This document shows positions 26,365 to 35,275 of a stretch of DNA of 46,369 bases, in pieces. The DNA is from Hellea sp. (GTDB lineage: Bacteria; Pseudomonadota; Alphaproteobacteria; Caulobacterales; Maricaulaceae). Position 1 is the stretch's first letter; each line of letters begins with the position of its first letter. The stretch covers positions 1 through 46,369 of the forward strand of contig JAHDDX010000012.1 of the NCBI GenBank assembly GCA_020629135.1, written 5' to 3'. The notes beneath the pieces were generated by a model. The model saw nothing but the letters and a program-made list of their open reading frames with translations, had not been told where the DNA came from and ran no database searches. A program made the translations under genes and the position numbers.

Positions 26365-27206
26365 GCCACAGCCTCATGGACCGCCTTAAGAGTTGTCAAA
26401 AGGTCATGGGCCGCGGTGATCGGCAAGCAACTCGGCGCATCGCATTTTGCCTTGTCGGGCTCTGTATGAAACTCCAGGAAAACACCATCTGCGCCCGCGG
26501 CAATACAGGCTTTGGCGATCAAAGGCACGCCGTCACGGCGGCCACCGGTCGACGTTCCACCGGTCAAAGGATTGGCACCTGGCAATTGGACAGCATGGGT
26601 TGCATCAATCGTAACCGGCACGCCCAGTTTTTGCATTTCTGAGATCGCCAGCGGATCAACAACAAGATTATTATAACCAAAACTTGAGCCGCGCTCGCAC
26701 ATTATGACCATGTCCCGGGAGACAACCTCACCAATCTTGGAGATAATATTTTTACAATCCCAGGGCGCGAGAAACTGCGCCTTTTTCACATGTAATAGCC
26801 CACCAGCCTGGTCCGTTGCTTTGGCCGCTGCAATCACCAAATCGGTTTGACGACAAAGAAAAGCCGGGATCTGAACGATGTCCGCAACGTCGGCCACAGC
26901 ATCGGCCTGTTCCGGGGTGTGCAGATCTGTACAGATAGGGACATCTAACTCGGTTTTTATCGTGTGCAACATTGACAAGCCGGCTTCCAGACCGGGTCCA
27001 CGAAAAGATTTAATAGATGATCGATTAGCTTTGTCGAAGCTCGCTTTAAATGCATAGGGCAAACCCAGATCAGAGCAAGCCGATTTGAGCGCGCGTCCAA
27101 TGGTTAGAGCTTCCTCTAAACTTTCCAAGACGTTCGCGCCGGCAATCACCGCCATGGGCTGCCCAGTGCCTATCTGCCATTTATAATTTTTGAGTTCCAA
27201 AGCCAT
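26361..27206 (-). CDS. kdsA: 3-deoxy-8-phosphooctulonate synthase
   Basis: A 281-residue aldolase-type synthase that condenses arabinose 5-phosphate with phosphoenolpyruvate to Kdo-8-phosphate. Family markers are VIAGANVLES, PYAFKASFDKANRSS, GPGLEAGLSML, ICTDLHTPEQ, VDIVQIPAFLCRQTDL-like region, VKKAQFLAPWDCKNI, RGSSFGYNNLVVD and DATHAVQLPG. The Cys in FLCRQ is conserved in all KdsA proteins. It has the Asn-containing KANRSS of the classical enzyme, and the Cys and His/Asp residues of a metal site cannot be judged here with confidence. It is followed by kdsD with an ATGA overlap, so substrate synthesis and use are coupled. Divergent from an atypical sensor kinase gene. Confidence 0.96.
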   Translation of the reverse strand: MALELKNYKWQIGTGQPMAVIAGANVLESLEEALTIGRALKSACSDLGLPYAFKASFDKANRSSIKSFRGPGLEAGLSMLHTIKTELDVPICTDLHTPEQADAVADVADIVQIPAFLCRQTDLVIAAAKATDQAGGLLHVKKAQFLAPWDCKNIISKIGEVVSRDMVIMCERGSSFGYNNLVVDPLAISEMQKLGVPVTIDATHAVQLPGANPLTGGTSTGGRRDGVPLIAKACIAAGADGVFLEFHTEPDKAKCDAPSCLPITAAHDLLTTLKAVHEAVA

Positions 27207-27347
27207 TGACTCTTATGCTCCTGATTATCGCGCTGACATGGCGGATTACAGGACATTCGTCAATCCAGCGCTGACATTTCATAAGGATCACGTTTACACC
27301 CTATTTGCACTTTTAACGTAGTAATTATATTTAAAGGCAATAATTTA

Positions 27348-28733
27348 ATGCGAACATTACTTAGACAATTGGAATCATGGCTGAGGCTGAGCCGGTTTGA
27401 ACGAACCAGTGACCTGATGCGTGCCCGTATCATTTACATTATTTGCGGGGCGTTTGTGTTCACTCAGGTGATCAATCTATTTGCTATGACCCGTCTTTAC
27501 GGCGGATGGACGTTCGATCACAATTTATCATTGGGTGCGATCACCTTTGTAGTCATGCTGACGGCGGCTCTCCGGTTCACCGATAATTTTCACATCCAGG
27601 CTTTGGGAATATTCACGTTTACTTGGGCTGCGATTATCGCGTCAGCGACGTCTGAAGGAACCGGGATCAATAGTGCACTCCTCCCATTCATTCCTATTGG
27701 AATAGTCATGGCCGGATCAATTTCAGGTTGGATCATGTCCTATGTGGCAGGGGCACTTTCATTGTTATTAATCGTCTATCTGCATCAGTATTCCTCTCAG
27801 GTCCCTCCAGGACATATCTTTGACCCAAATGTCTTTGCTGAACGCAATACAGCGCGCGCTGTTCAAATCGCGATGGCAACCGTCATGACCTCTATCATGA
27901 CCGGTTTAATCAGTTTGAACATGTATAAGGCCTTGCGACGTCTTGAGAAAATTGTTCACCAAACCCGCGAAGACGAAAGGTCCAAGACAGAGTTCCTGGC
28001 CAATATGGGCCGTGAAATTCATGCGCCGCTTCAGGGCATTCAAGACGTCAGCGACCGGTTACTCCATACCCATCTTAACGCCGATCAACATCAATACGCT
28101 AAGATTATCAAAGATTGCAGTGCAAGTCTGAGCGCGATTGCCGAAGATGTGTTAGATTACACCAAGATAGACGCGGCTTGCCTGACCTTACAACCGAGCC
28201 GTTTTAATATCCGGGAATTGGCGCGATCTCTGGTCTTTCTACACTATCCGTCGACAGCGCGAAAAGGACTAAAGCTCCATTTGCAGATTGATCGTAAAAC
28301 GCCCGAATATATTTTCGGCGATGAAAGCCGGATACGCCAGGTCATCAATAATCTTCTGAGTAATGCGATTAAATTCACGCGTGATGGTGAGATTACTTTG
28401 CTGATTGGCGGTAAAGTTCAAAAGGGTTCTCGGTTTTTACTACATGTTTGCGTTCAAGATACTGGCATTGGAATACGAAAAGAAAATTATCAACGCATTT
28501 TCGAACGCTTTTTCAAAGCAAGCTCAATGCCCGAGGGAGCCAATCCAGGTACCGGCTTGGGACTATCGATTTCCAAAGATATTGTTGAGCTCATGGGCGG
28601 TAAATTGAAAGTTCAAAGCGCTAACGGAGACGGATCCAAATTTTTCTTCACTATTCCAGTTGATATAACTGAAGCGCACCAGGACACAGCCGCTCCAGAC
28701 CCTAAACCTTCTCAATTTTCGCAAGTGGCTTAG
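27348..28733 (+). CDS. Membrane histidine-kinase-like protein lacking the phospho-acceptor histidine
   Basis: A 461-residue protein with six predicted membrane helices in residues 25-195, then a short linker helix, a HisKA-like DHp domain (about 205-280) and a HATPase domain (about 315-445). The H box reads FLANMGREIHAPLQGIQDVS. Against the usual NMSHEIRTPLNGI the phospho-acceptor is Arg222 (CGT at 28011-28013), and the usual Arg is His225. All ATP-binding motifs are intact: INNLLSNAIKFT, DTGIGI and GTGLGLSI. The membrane part resembles MHYT/MASE-like sensor regions but I cannot assign a family. No receiver domain or adjacent regulator is found. It may be a pseudokinase or allosteric sensor; His225 as an alternative acceptor cannot be excluded. 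The 3' end overlaps the convergent iorA-like gene by four bases. Confidence 0.85.
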   Translation: MRTLLRQLESWLRLSRFERTSDLMRARIIYIICGAFVFTQVINLFAMTRLYGGWTFDHNLSLGAITFVVMLTAALRFTDNFHIQALGIFTFTWAAIIASATSEGTGINSALLPFIPIGIVMAGSISGWIMSYVAGALSLLLIVYLHQYSSQVPPGHIFDPNVFAERNTARAVQIAMATVMTSIMTGLISLNMYKALRRLEKIVHQTREDERSKTEFLANMGREIHAPLQGIQDVSDRLLHTHLNADQHQYAKIIKDCSASLSAIAEDVLDYTKIDAACLTLQPSRFNIRELARSLVFLHYPSTARKGLKLHLQIDRKTPEYIFGDESRIRQVINNLLSNAIKFTRDGEITLLIGGKVQKGSRFLLHVCVQDTGIGIRKENYQRIFERFFKASSMPEGANPGTGLGLSISKDIVELMGGKLKVQSANGDGSKFFFTIPVDITEAHQDTAAPDPKPSQFSQVA

Positions 28734-29185
28734 AGTTTTTTCGCCGCGTCTTTTATCGCTTGCCGGATCCGCATATAAGACGCGCAGCGACAGATATTTC
28801 CACTCATCGCGTCATCAATATCACCATCAGACGGATTGGCATTATTCGCCAGAAGATTGACCGCCGACATGATCTGACCCGACTGGCAGTATCCGCATTG
28901 CGGCACATCGATCGCCTCCCAGGCCGCCTGAATGACCGCAGCTTGCCGTGAAGACAGCCCCTCAATCGTTACGATATCTGTACCTTCAACATCTTCATGA
29001 GCGGTAATGCACGACCGGATCGGTTGCCCGTCAACATGTACGGTGCAGGCGCCGCATTGTGCGATCCCACATCCAAATTTTGTGCCCGTCATACCGAGAT
29101 GATCCCGCAACACCCACAATAATGGCGTGCCTTCAGCGGCATCGACGGCTTGGGATTTTCCATTTATTTTTAACAAAACAGCCAT
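28730..29185 (-). CDS. Isoquinoline 1-oxidoreductase alpha-subunit-like [2Fe-2S] protein
   Basis: A 151-residue small subunit of a xanthine-dehydrogenase-family molybdenum hydroxylase. It binds two [2Fe-2S] clusters: a plant-ferredoxin-type cluster with KFGCGIAQCGACTVHVDG and the distal Cys in IRSCIT, and a second, helical cluster with QCGYCQSGQIMSA and GNICRCASY. No FAD domain is fused, as in the IorA type, so electrons must go to an external acceptor such as a cytochrome or quinone. The ATG follows the stop of the large-subunit gene by four bases, with a GGGGAGGGG ribosome site. The substrate cannot be fixed by sequence; isoquinoline is only the name of the characterised relative. Confidence 0.9.
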   Translation of the reverse strand: MAVLLKINGKSQAVDAAEGTPLLWVLRDHLGMTGTKFGCGIAQCGACTVHVDGQPIRSCITAHEDVEGTDIVTIEGLSSRQAAVIQAAWEAIDVPQCGYCQSGQIMSAVNLLANNANPSDGDIDDAMSGNICRCASYMRIRQAIKDAAKKL

Positions 29186-29189
29186 GGCC

Positions 29190-31532
29190 CTACCCCTCCC
29201 CGGTTAAATTAAGATGGTCGGATTGACCGAGAATAGGCATTCGCCTGAACCGTTTACCAGTTGCGGCAAAAATCGCATTGGCAATTGCCGGGGCAGCCGG
29301 TGGTGTGCCAGGTTCACCCACACCACCCGGCGGGGCGTCGCTCTCCATTATATGAACCTCCATGGCCCGTGGGGCTTCGCGCATGCGCATGACCCGCCAA
29401 TCAGGGAAATTTGTCTGCTGGACGACGCCGTCTTTGGCGGTGATTTCACCATAGAGCGCATTTGAAATACCAAACAGGGTGCCGCCTTCCATTTGAGCCT
29501 TTGTATGGCGCGGATTAACGACGGTACCGGCATCGAGCGCAACCCAGACATTAGGGATAGTGATCCGACCTTCATCATCCACATCGACTTCAACGCAAGT
29601 GGCGACATAGGACAAAAATGACCGATGCGCCGAAATACCCATACCTCGGCCCTGCGGCAGATCGCGTCCCCACCCCGCCATTTCGGCGGCTTTTTCGATT
29701 ACTGCCTTCAACCGGGCCGTATCGATCGGATATTCCTCAAGCGAACGGCCATAATTCGGATATATGGCACCGTCCGTTGTCGGGTCCCAATTACGATCTG
29801 AGCCAATCAATTCAATTAGATAGTCTTTGGAATCTCGTCCCGCCGCGTGGGCGAGTTCATCGGCAAAACTGCCGACGGCAAAATGATGATAAACATTGGC
29901 CACCGATCTCAACCAGCCAATGCGCAAATGGGCCTCGGCCTTACCAATTTCGACCTGCATATTCGGCGCGGCAACAGGCGCGTCGGTAGCACCGAGTGAC
30001 AATTCAAATTCGGATCCTTGGTCCACGCCCGCAGCAAATGTTGAATTAATAGATGGAAAGGCGCTTCGGTGTAGCCATGCTGTGGTTTGGCCATTCTCAT
30101 CCAGAGCTGCTTCCATATGTTGTGCGCTCACGGCGTGAAAATAACCATGCTTCAGATCATCTTCCCGCGTCCAGGTCACTTTCACCGCTTGACCCATTTC
30201 ACGTGCGATCAAAGCAGCTTCAACCACAAAATCCGCTTTGGATTTGCGGCCAAAACCCCCGCCAAGCCAGGTGACATTTATCGTGACATTTTCTTCGGGA
30301 ACACCGCAGACCTGGGCGACCGTCCGGCGGGCGGCCTGTGGAGCCTGCGTACACGCCCAGCATTCGACCTTGTCGCCGTCCCATTTGGCGGTTGCGGCCG
30401 GAGGCTCCATTGGGGATTGAGACAGATGTGCCGCGTAATAATCTGCGCTGACCATCTTAGAGGCCTGAGCAAGTTGAGACGAGACATCACCGCGACGCAA
30501 CTTCACGTCGCCGGGCTTATTGACGGCTTCCGTCAAAGCCGCCGCATATTCATCAGAATTATAAGTTTCGTTGGGGCCAGCGTCCCATTCAACCTGCAAA
30601 GCCTCGCGCCCCTGGATCGCAGCCCAGGTGTCCTTAGCGACAATGGCTATGCCACCGACCTGTTGAAAACCAATGGCGTCCCCTTGCGGCGCAGGCAGCT
30701 CCAAGACTTTGACAACCCCGGCTATCGCCAGGGCATCATCAGGGTTAAATGATTTTACCTTTCCCCAAACGGTCGGCGGGCGAGCAATCACGGCGTTCAG
30801 CATATTGGGCAATCTTACATCAATCCCAAATATACCTTCGCCTCTAACAATTTTCGGCACTGTGACTGACGGCATAGATTGGCCGATATAGCGCCAATCT
30901 TTGCGGTCCTTTATAACCACGTCTTCTTCCGAGGGGATATCCAGTGCGGCGGCCGCTTTAGCAATTTCTCCATAGCTTATCTTTTTGCCGGACCCATGCC
31001 GTATCACGCCAAGTTCAGAAGAACATTCGGACTTATCCACACCCCACTCATTGGCCGCCGCCTGTTCCAGCATGTGCCGCATTGAGGCGCCCGCACGTCT
31101 GAAATGGATCATATTATTTCGGACGGTCGTCGAGCCATCCGTGTTCTGATCGCCATATTTAGGATGACCAATGGCCTGCGCCAGTTCAACCATATCCCAT
31201 TCGACATCCAACTCATCCGCTATCATTTGGGCGACTGAGGTCAAAGCATGCTGGCCCATTTCTGAGCGTGGGCTGCGAATCTGGATACGGCCATCTTCGG
31301 CAATCGAGATGAAAAGGCCGGGCCCTTCTTCCAGCCCAGAGTTATCCGGGAATTCCGCCAGAGCCTTAGGGGATTCAGATTTCGTTTTTGACTGGCAGGC
31401 TGCCAGACTTAATCCGATGGTCAGGCCCCCTAGCCCGCCCAGAACATGTCGGCGGGTCGGTTTAAATAATATTGGAATATGTTTCGGTTTAGCTGCTTGT
31501 GTAAGATTTTTATTCGCTAAATCCAAAAACAT
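29190..31532 (-). CDS. Molybdopterin-binding large subunit, isoquinoline oxidoreductase beta-subunit-like, with Tat/lipoprotein-type leader
   Basis: A 780-residue large subunit of a xanthine-dehydrogenase-family hydroxylase. The active-site Glu is in the C-terminal GVGEPGTPPAAPAIANA, and molybdopterin-binding regions such as WLGGGFGRKSKADF and AGTVVNPRHTKAQMEGGTLF are present. The leader KPTRRHVLGGLGGLTIGLSL has a twin-arginine pair (Arg27-Arg28) followed by a hydrophobic core and a lipobox LAAC with Cys46, so the complex may be exported folded and lipid-anchored. The start ATG has GGAGG in front. No MoCo insertase (XdhC-like), aldehyde-chaperone or cytochrome subunit is nearby. Upstream of it is a secreted-protein gene, divergent. 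Confidence 0.9.
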   Translation of the reverse strand: MFLDLANKNLTQAAKPKHIPILFKPTRRHVLGGLGGLTIGLSLAACQSKTKSESPKALAEFPDNSGLEEGPGLFISIAEDGRIQIRSPRSEMGQHALTSVAQMIADELDVEWDMVELAQAIGHPKYGDQNTDGSTTVRNNMIHFRRAGASMRHMLEQAAANEWGVDKSECSSELGVIRHGSGKKISYGEIAKAAAALDIPSEEDVVIKDRKDWRYIGQSMPSVTVPKIVRGEGIFGIDVRLPNMLNAVIARPPTVWGKVKSFNPDDALAIAGVVKVLELPAPQGDAIGFQQVGGIAIVAKDTWAAIQGREALQVEWDAGPNETYNSDEYAAALTEAVNKPGDVKLRRGDVSSQLAQASKMVSADYYAAHLSQSPMEPPAATAKWDGDKVECWACTQAPQAARRTVAQVCGVPEENVTINVTWLGGGFGRKSKADFVVEAALIAREMGQAVKVTWTREDDLKHGYFHAVSAQHMEAALDENGQTTAWLHRSAFPSINSTFAAGVDQGSEFELSLGATDAPVAAPNMQVEIGKAEAHLRIGWLRSVANVYHHFAVGSFADELAHAAGRDSKDYLIELIGSDRNWDPTTDGAIYPNYGRSLEEYPIDTARLKAVIEKAAEMAGWGRDLPQGRGMGISAHRSFLSYVATCVEVDVDDEGRITIPNVWVALDAGTVVNPRHTKAQMEGGTLFGISNALYGEITAKDGVVQQTNFPDWRVMRMREAPRAMEVHIMESDAPPGGVGEPGTPPAAPAIANAIFAATGKRFRRMPILGQSDHLNLTGEG

Positions 31533-31742
31533 ATTGCCTCCACCAAATTAAGTTTGGCGACTTAGAATTCTATAGATTGCGCCGAAACTTGTTTCGATAT
31601 CACCTAGCACACTTACCGGAACCTGTCGAATTCTCTCATTAATCACGGGCTTTGCCGCTAAAGTCGAACGTTTCAATCTATTGGAAATTAACTTATCAGG
31701 GCGATTTACCATTTATTCAGCCTAAGATTGTATCGGGTTCAA

Positions 31743-33161
31743 ATGCCCAAAGTTGGGAAAATAACGGGTATCCTAGCCGGTATTTTTGTATCGTTATCTG
31801 TACCCGCCCACGCGTGGCGATTAGAGGCCGGCGCCGCATCCACGCTTGACACTTTTTCGAGCGCGAATTTCGTGACCGTTAATTTCCAACAAGCTTTTGA
31901 CACCATACCGGTCGTTGTTGTTTTACCAACTGATCAGGGCGGAGACCCTTCGGAACTCCGAATACAAAATGTAACAACAACTGGGTTTGATATTGCCCCT
32001 GTTGAACCGCCGGGAAATGACGGTCCGCACGTTGCCATGGATTTTCATTACATCGCAATGGAACCAGGCATTGGATATCTTCCGGACGGCACCAAAGTGG
32101 TTGCGGGCATCCACAATACCAACACCATACAGGCCAGCAATGTCGTAGCAGGAATAAAAAGTTGGGATACGGTAGGGTTTGAAACCACACTAAGCGCCTC
32201 AGCAACCGTCATAGCTTCTATACAGACCTTAAACAGCGAAGAAAATCTAATCCCGGGAACGTTCTCTCAACCCTTTTTATCTGTTGCTATACGCAATTTA
32301 ACCGTATCGGACATGCAGATCGCGTTAGAACGGTCGGAAGTCGCCGCAGGTTCTGTTATCGCCGAAGACATTGGCTGGATCGCCTTCCCGTCTTCTACTA
32401 CCGGGTCCTTTGAGCTGTCTGGAGGAGGATCTATTGACTGGAATGCCTTTACCACTCCGGACACTGTCGTCGGCTGGGGGAATAGTTGTACAACCTATAC
32501 CTTCAGCGCCGTCGCATGGGCAAATGCCCGCGTCGTGGGTACTAAAAATCGTCGGGACGGCGCAGATGGCGGATGGACGCGCCGATGTTCCTTGTCTGGG
32601 ACAGATATCGGCCTTCAAATAGACGAAGATATGGCCAATGATAGCGAACGCAATCATACCAATGAAGCCGTCGGCTTGTTGGCGATCTCAAATTCCTTTC
32701 ATCAAGAATTTATTGGAGAAATTGACGGTCAAAAATCAGTTGAAATCCTATCCGGAAATTATGCCTTACCTAGTGAAACAGCCCGCTATACAATTTCTTC
32801 TAATAGCACAGGCACAACAGTAATCGACCCGGATAGCATCGCGCTAGTTGACGCCATTCCGTCGGACGTCGCGTTTAAAGTTACAGATATTTCCGGCCCA
32901 GGATCAGGGCCCGTTCTATTTACGAATGGAACTCCATCAAGCAATCTCACATATACTTATACAAGCCTCAGCAGCACATCCGATGATCTGGAATTCTCAA
33001 ATGACGGCGGATTGAACTGGACTTACATACCGGTTGATATTGGTGACGGAACTGATCCGAATATAACCCACATCCGAATTTTACCCAAAGGGCTCTTCGC
33101 ACCAACCACAACAGCAGGCACTCCGAATTTCAGCATCTCGTTTGACGCAATCATAATATAA
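31743..33161 (+). CDS. Secreted surface protein with lectin-like N-terminal and vitellogenin-II-precursor-like C-terminal regions
   Basis: A 472-residue protein from the ATG at 31743; an extension from a TTG at 31728 gives no signal advantage. Signal peptide: MPKVGKITGILAGIFVSLSVPAHA with cleavage after AHA. The mature part is beta-rich and low in cysteine: an H-type-lectin-like/MshQ-like module at about 30-230 (FVTVNFQQAFDTIPVVVVLP, FDIAPVEPPGNDGPHVAMDF), a second copy-like module at about 230-340, and a C-terminal domain (LVDAIPSDVAFKVTDISG, DDLEFSNDGGLNWTYIPV, PNITHIRILPKG) that recurs at the end of secreted bacterial proteins. Adhesin or surface-layer role inferred. Convergent with the TadG-like gene, one base between the two stop codons. 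Confidence 0.7.
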   Translation: MPKVGKITGILAGIFVSLSVPAHAWRLEAGAASTLDTFSSANFVTVNFQQAFDTIPVVVVLPTDQGGDPSELRIQNVTTTGFDIAPVEPPGNDGPHVAMDFHYIAMEPGIGYLPDGTKVVAGIHNTNTIQASNVVAGIKSWDTVGFETTLSASATVIASIQTLNSEENLIPGTFSQPFLSVAIRNLTVSDMQIALERSEVAAGSVIAEDIGWIAFPSSTTGSFELSGGGSIDWNAFTTPDTVVGWGNSCTTYTFSAVAWANARVVGTKNRRDGADGGWTRRCSLSGTDIGLQIDEDMANDSERNHTNEAVGLLAISNSFHQEFIGEIDGQKSVEILSGNYALPSETARYTISSNSTGTTVIDPDSIALVDAIPSDVAFKVTDISGPGSGPVLFTNGTPSSNLTYTYTSLSSTSDDLEFSNDGGLNWTYIPVDIGDGTDPNITHIRILPKGLFAPTTTAGTPNFSISFDAIII

Positions 33162-33162
33162 C

Positions 33163-34470
33163 TTACCGTTTAATCCGAATAACCTCTTCCACAATCGCAT
33201 CGCCAATATCATCAAAAGCCTTTTCAAGGTCCTCTGAGCGATCAACTGTTTTGAAATATTCTACCCCAGAAGAACAATTGAGCAAGAATTGCTCCGCGTG
33301 GGCTTTTTGAGACGCCGCCACATCATAAGCGATCGTGTAAATTACGGCACCAGCATTTTTCATGGCCGAACAATGTGCCAGAGAACGTCTGTCAAAAAAG
33401 TAGTCCGTTTCACAAACCTGTTTTTCTTCGTAATATCCGTCACTCGCCGGTTCGTGATTCCAGTTCCAATACTTTTTAGGTTGTGAATATTTGACTATTC
33501 TTTGGCCATTGCGTTTAGTTTTCCACCAATATTCTGGCGTCGGATCATCGACCCAAACCTTTTTAGTTTCACATTCTGTTGACGTGTTGTTTGCACCGTC
33601 ACTCATAAACACCAGGAATTTCAGGGGCGCACCCTCACCATTCACCAATTTATGTTGCGCACTTTCAAGCGGAAAAGCAGCTTTAGCTCGTCCTAAAGCA
33701 CCGCTGGAATCGGTCCCAACTCGATCTTGCATCCGTGTAATTGTATGGGGTGTCAGAACGCCCCATTTAGGATGAATTACATGACTAGGGATAAGACCAT
33801 CATCTTCGATATCAGAATAGCGATTATTCGGATCTGCGCTAAATGGATATAAGGCGGTTCGAAAAATATCGTTTTTTTGCTTGGCCTGTAGAGTTTGCAA
33901 TTTGACCATGAAGGACTGCAAATTATTTTTGAGCGTTATGCTTTTCTTTTTGCCCGCCTTGTCCAGGTACCCCATGGATCCCGAATTATCGACGACAAAG
34001 AATACGCTGGCGGGGGTACCTTCGACTTTTGAATAGGTCACATCAGAGACCGCATTAATTGAAATGGTCTTGTGGCCAAACGCAGCCATAAACATGGTTC
34101 TGTAATCACCGCTCACTGTGGCCCGCGCCAACAATCGATCATCCCCATCCGCAATATCATATTTGACAGATGCCAACATATTTCCAGTAAAATCATGGGT
34201 CGGACCAGCTATTTGCGAATATTTGTAAAGCTTGCCTTCAATCGGACGATTTGGGTCGTCACGATCCACGGCCGCGGAGGCACTCAAGGCCAGACTATCT
34301 GCAGCCGTTTGTGCCAATTGTTTGGCATGATAAACCCGCATGCTGTCGACGACACAGCCCATCGCCATAATGATAACAGTCAGGCATAACGCCCAGACCA
34401 ATGCAAAAGTTCCCTGATTGTCTTCCAGCCAGCCCAACAGCTTGTGCCGGATACGCATGACGTATCCCAT
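33163..34470 (-). CDS. TadG-like pilus assembly protein with von Willebrand factor A domain
   Basis: A 435-residue protein beginning with a TadE/TadG-like N-terminal helix: LEDNQGTFALVWALCLTVII, then AMGCVVDSMRVYHAKQLAQTAADSLALSA. This is the family leader of Flp pilus minor pilins. The C-terminal two thirds is a VWA domain with the MIDAS DNSGS at about residues 161-165, and later SDGANN and a threonine-containing TIAYDV region; Cys residues are spread around 295-400. Start: I choose the ATG at 34470 over a GTG three codons upstream because AGGTGG stands well placed before it. TadG proteins act at the cell surface in tight-adherence pili; the tad/cpa genes are about 8 kb away. Confidence 0.82.
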   Translation of the reverse strand: MGYVMRIRHKLLGWLEDNQGTFALVWALCLTVIIMAMGCVVDSMRVYHAKQLAQTAADSLALSASAAVDRDDPNRPIEGKLYKYSQIAGPTHDFTGNMLASVKYDIADGDDRLLARATVSGDYRTMFMAAFGHKTISINAVSDVTYSKVEGTPASVFFVVDNSGSMGYLDKAGKKKSITLKNNLQSFMVKLQTLQAKQKNDIFRTALYPFSADPNNRYSDIEDDGLIPSHVIHPKWGVLTPHTITRMQDRVGTDSSGALGRAKAAFPLESAQHKLVNGEGAPLKFLVFMSDGANNTSTECETKKVWVDDPTPEYWWKTKRNGQRIVKYSQPKKYWNWNHEPASDGYYEEKQVCETDYFFDRRSLAHCSAMKNAGAVIYTIAYDVAASQKAHAEQFLLNCSSGVEYFKTVDRSEDLEKAFDDIGDAIVEEVIRIKR

Positions 34471-34553
34471 TTTTCCCACCTAAGATTTCCCAACACTTTG
34501 GTGGTTAATTCGAACATATAAATATTGGCTTCAAAATCGAAGTTAAAGAATGC

Positions 34554-35273
34554 CTAATTCCTATCTTGGGAATCTAACTGTGATCGCGAATATTTAATAG
34601 CAGCTCGCGCCAATAAATCGACGCTGTCAAAGACTGGGCGTTCTGTTTGAATCTGTGGCCCAAGCATTGAAAATTCAGAACATCCGATCAAAAAACCATC
34701 AACGCCTGCCTCTGTCAGTTCGGAAATATATTCCTCCATATCCCGGACAGTGTGTTCCGAAACGCCGTTAGATTTGATATCCCGAATAGTCGTCAGAACC
34801 TTATCTGAGTTTTGAGGATAAACGGCTGCCAAGTCGTAGCGATCAAACGCTTTTTGAAACACGCGGCACTGATCCGTGATGGGCGAGGCCAACATACCAA
34901 TTTTGGTGTCCCTTTCAAAAATATCAAATAATTGGCACGCGGCCAACTCAACCATGTTTAAAAAAGGTATTGTTAAATCCTGAATGATTTCCTCAGAATA
35001 ATAATGCGCCGTATTACACGGCATTACAATCGCGTGAGCCCCGTTATCTTCTAAGCGTTTGGCCATTTGCGCCAATACACGTCCGGGATCAGCGCTGCCC
35101 TTTTCCGTTAGGGCCGCAATGCGCGACGGTATTTGAGGGTTCATATCAATTAGTAATGGAATGTGATCCTGATCATCGGATACGGATGTCAGGGCAATTA
35201 ATCGGTTTTGAAACCAGGCGGTTGCCGCTGGCCCCATCCCGCCAATTACACCGATTGTTTTATAAGAACCCAT
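34554..35273 (-). CDS. Aspartate/glutamate racemase family protein
   Basis: A 239-residue cytoplasmic enzyme with the two catalytic cysteines of the family: Cys86 in IVMPCNTAHYY and a second in FLIGCSEFSML at about residue 200; the N-terminal KTIGVIGGMGPAATAWF is the standard beginning of aspartate-racemase proteins. The reaction is a cofactor-free epimerisation at the alpha carbon of acidic amino acids. Start: the ATG at 35273, two bases after the stop of the upstream CuyA-like gene; a longer frame extends into that gene. Because the upstream gene resembles L-cysteate sulfo-lyase and cysteate is a sulfonate analogue of aspartate, interconversion of cysteate enantiomers is a plausible but untested role. 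Confidence 0.85.
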   Translation of the reverse strand: MGSYKTIGVIGGMGPAATAWFQNRLIALTSVSDDQDHIPLLIDMNPQIPSRIAALTEKGSADPGRVLAQMAKRLEDNGAHAIVMPCNTAHYYSEEIIQDLTIPFLNMVELAACQLFDIFERDTKIGMLASPITDQCRVFQKAFDRYDLAAVYPQNSDKVLTTIRDIKSNGVSEHTVRDMEEYISELTEAGVDGFLIGCSEFSMLGPQIQTERPVFDSVDLLARAAIKYSRSQLDSQDRN

Positions 35274-35275
35274 GT

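Noticed and set aside
27311-27330. Possible CtrA box (TTAACGTAGTAATTA) before the pseudokinase gene
   Set aside because: The second half-site is ATTA, not TTAA, so it does not match TTAA-N7-TTAA well enough to call.
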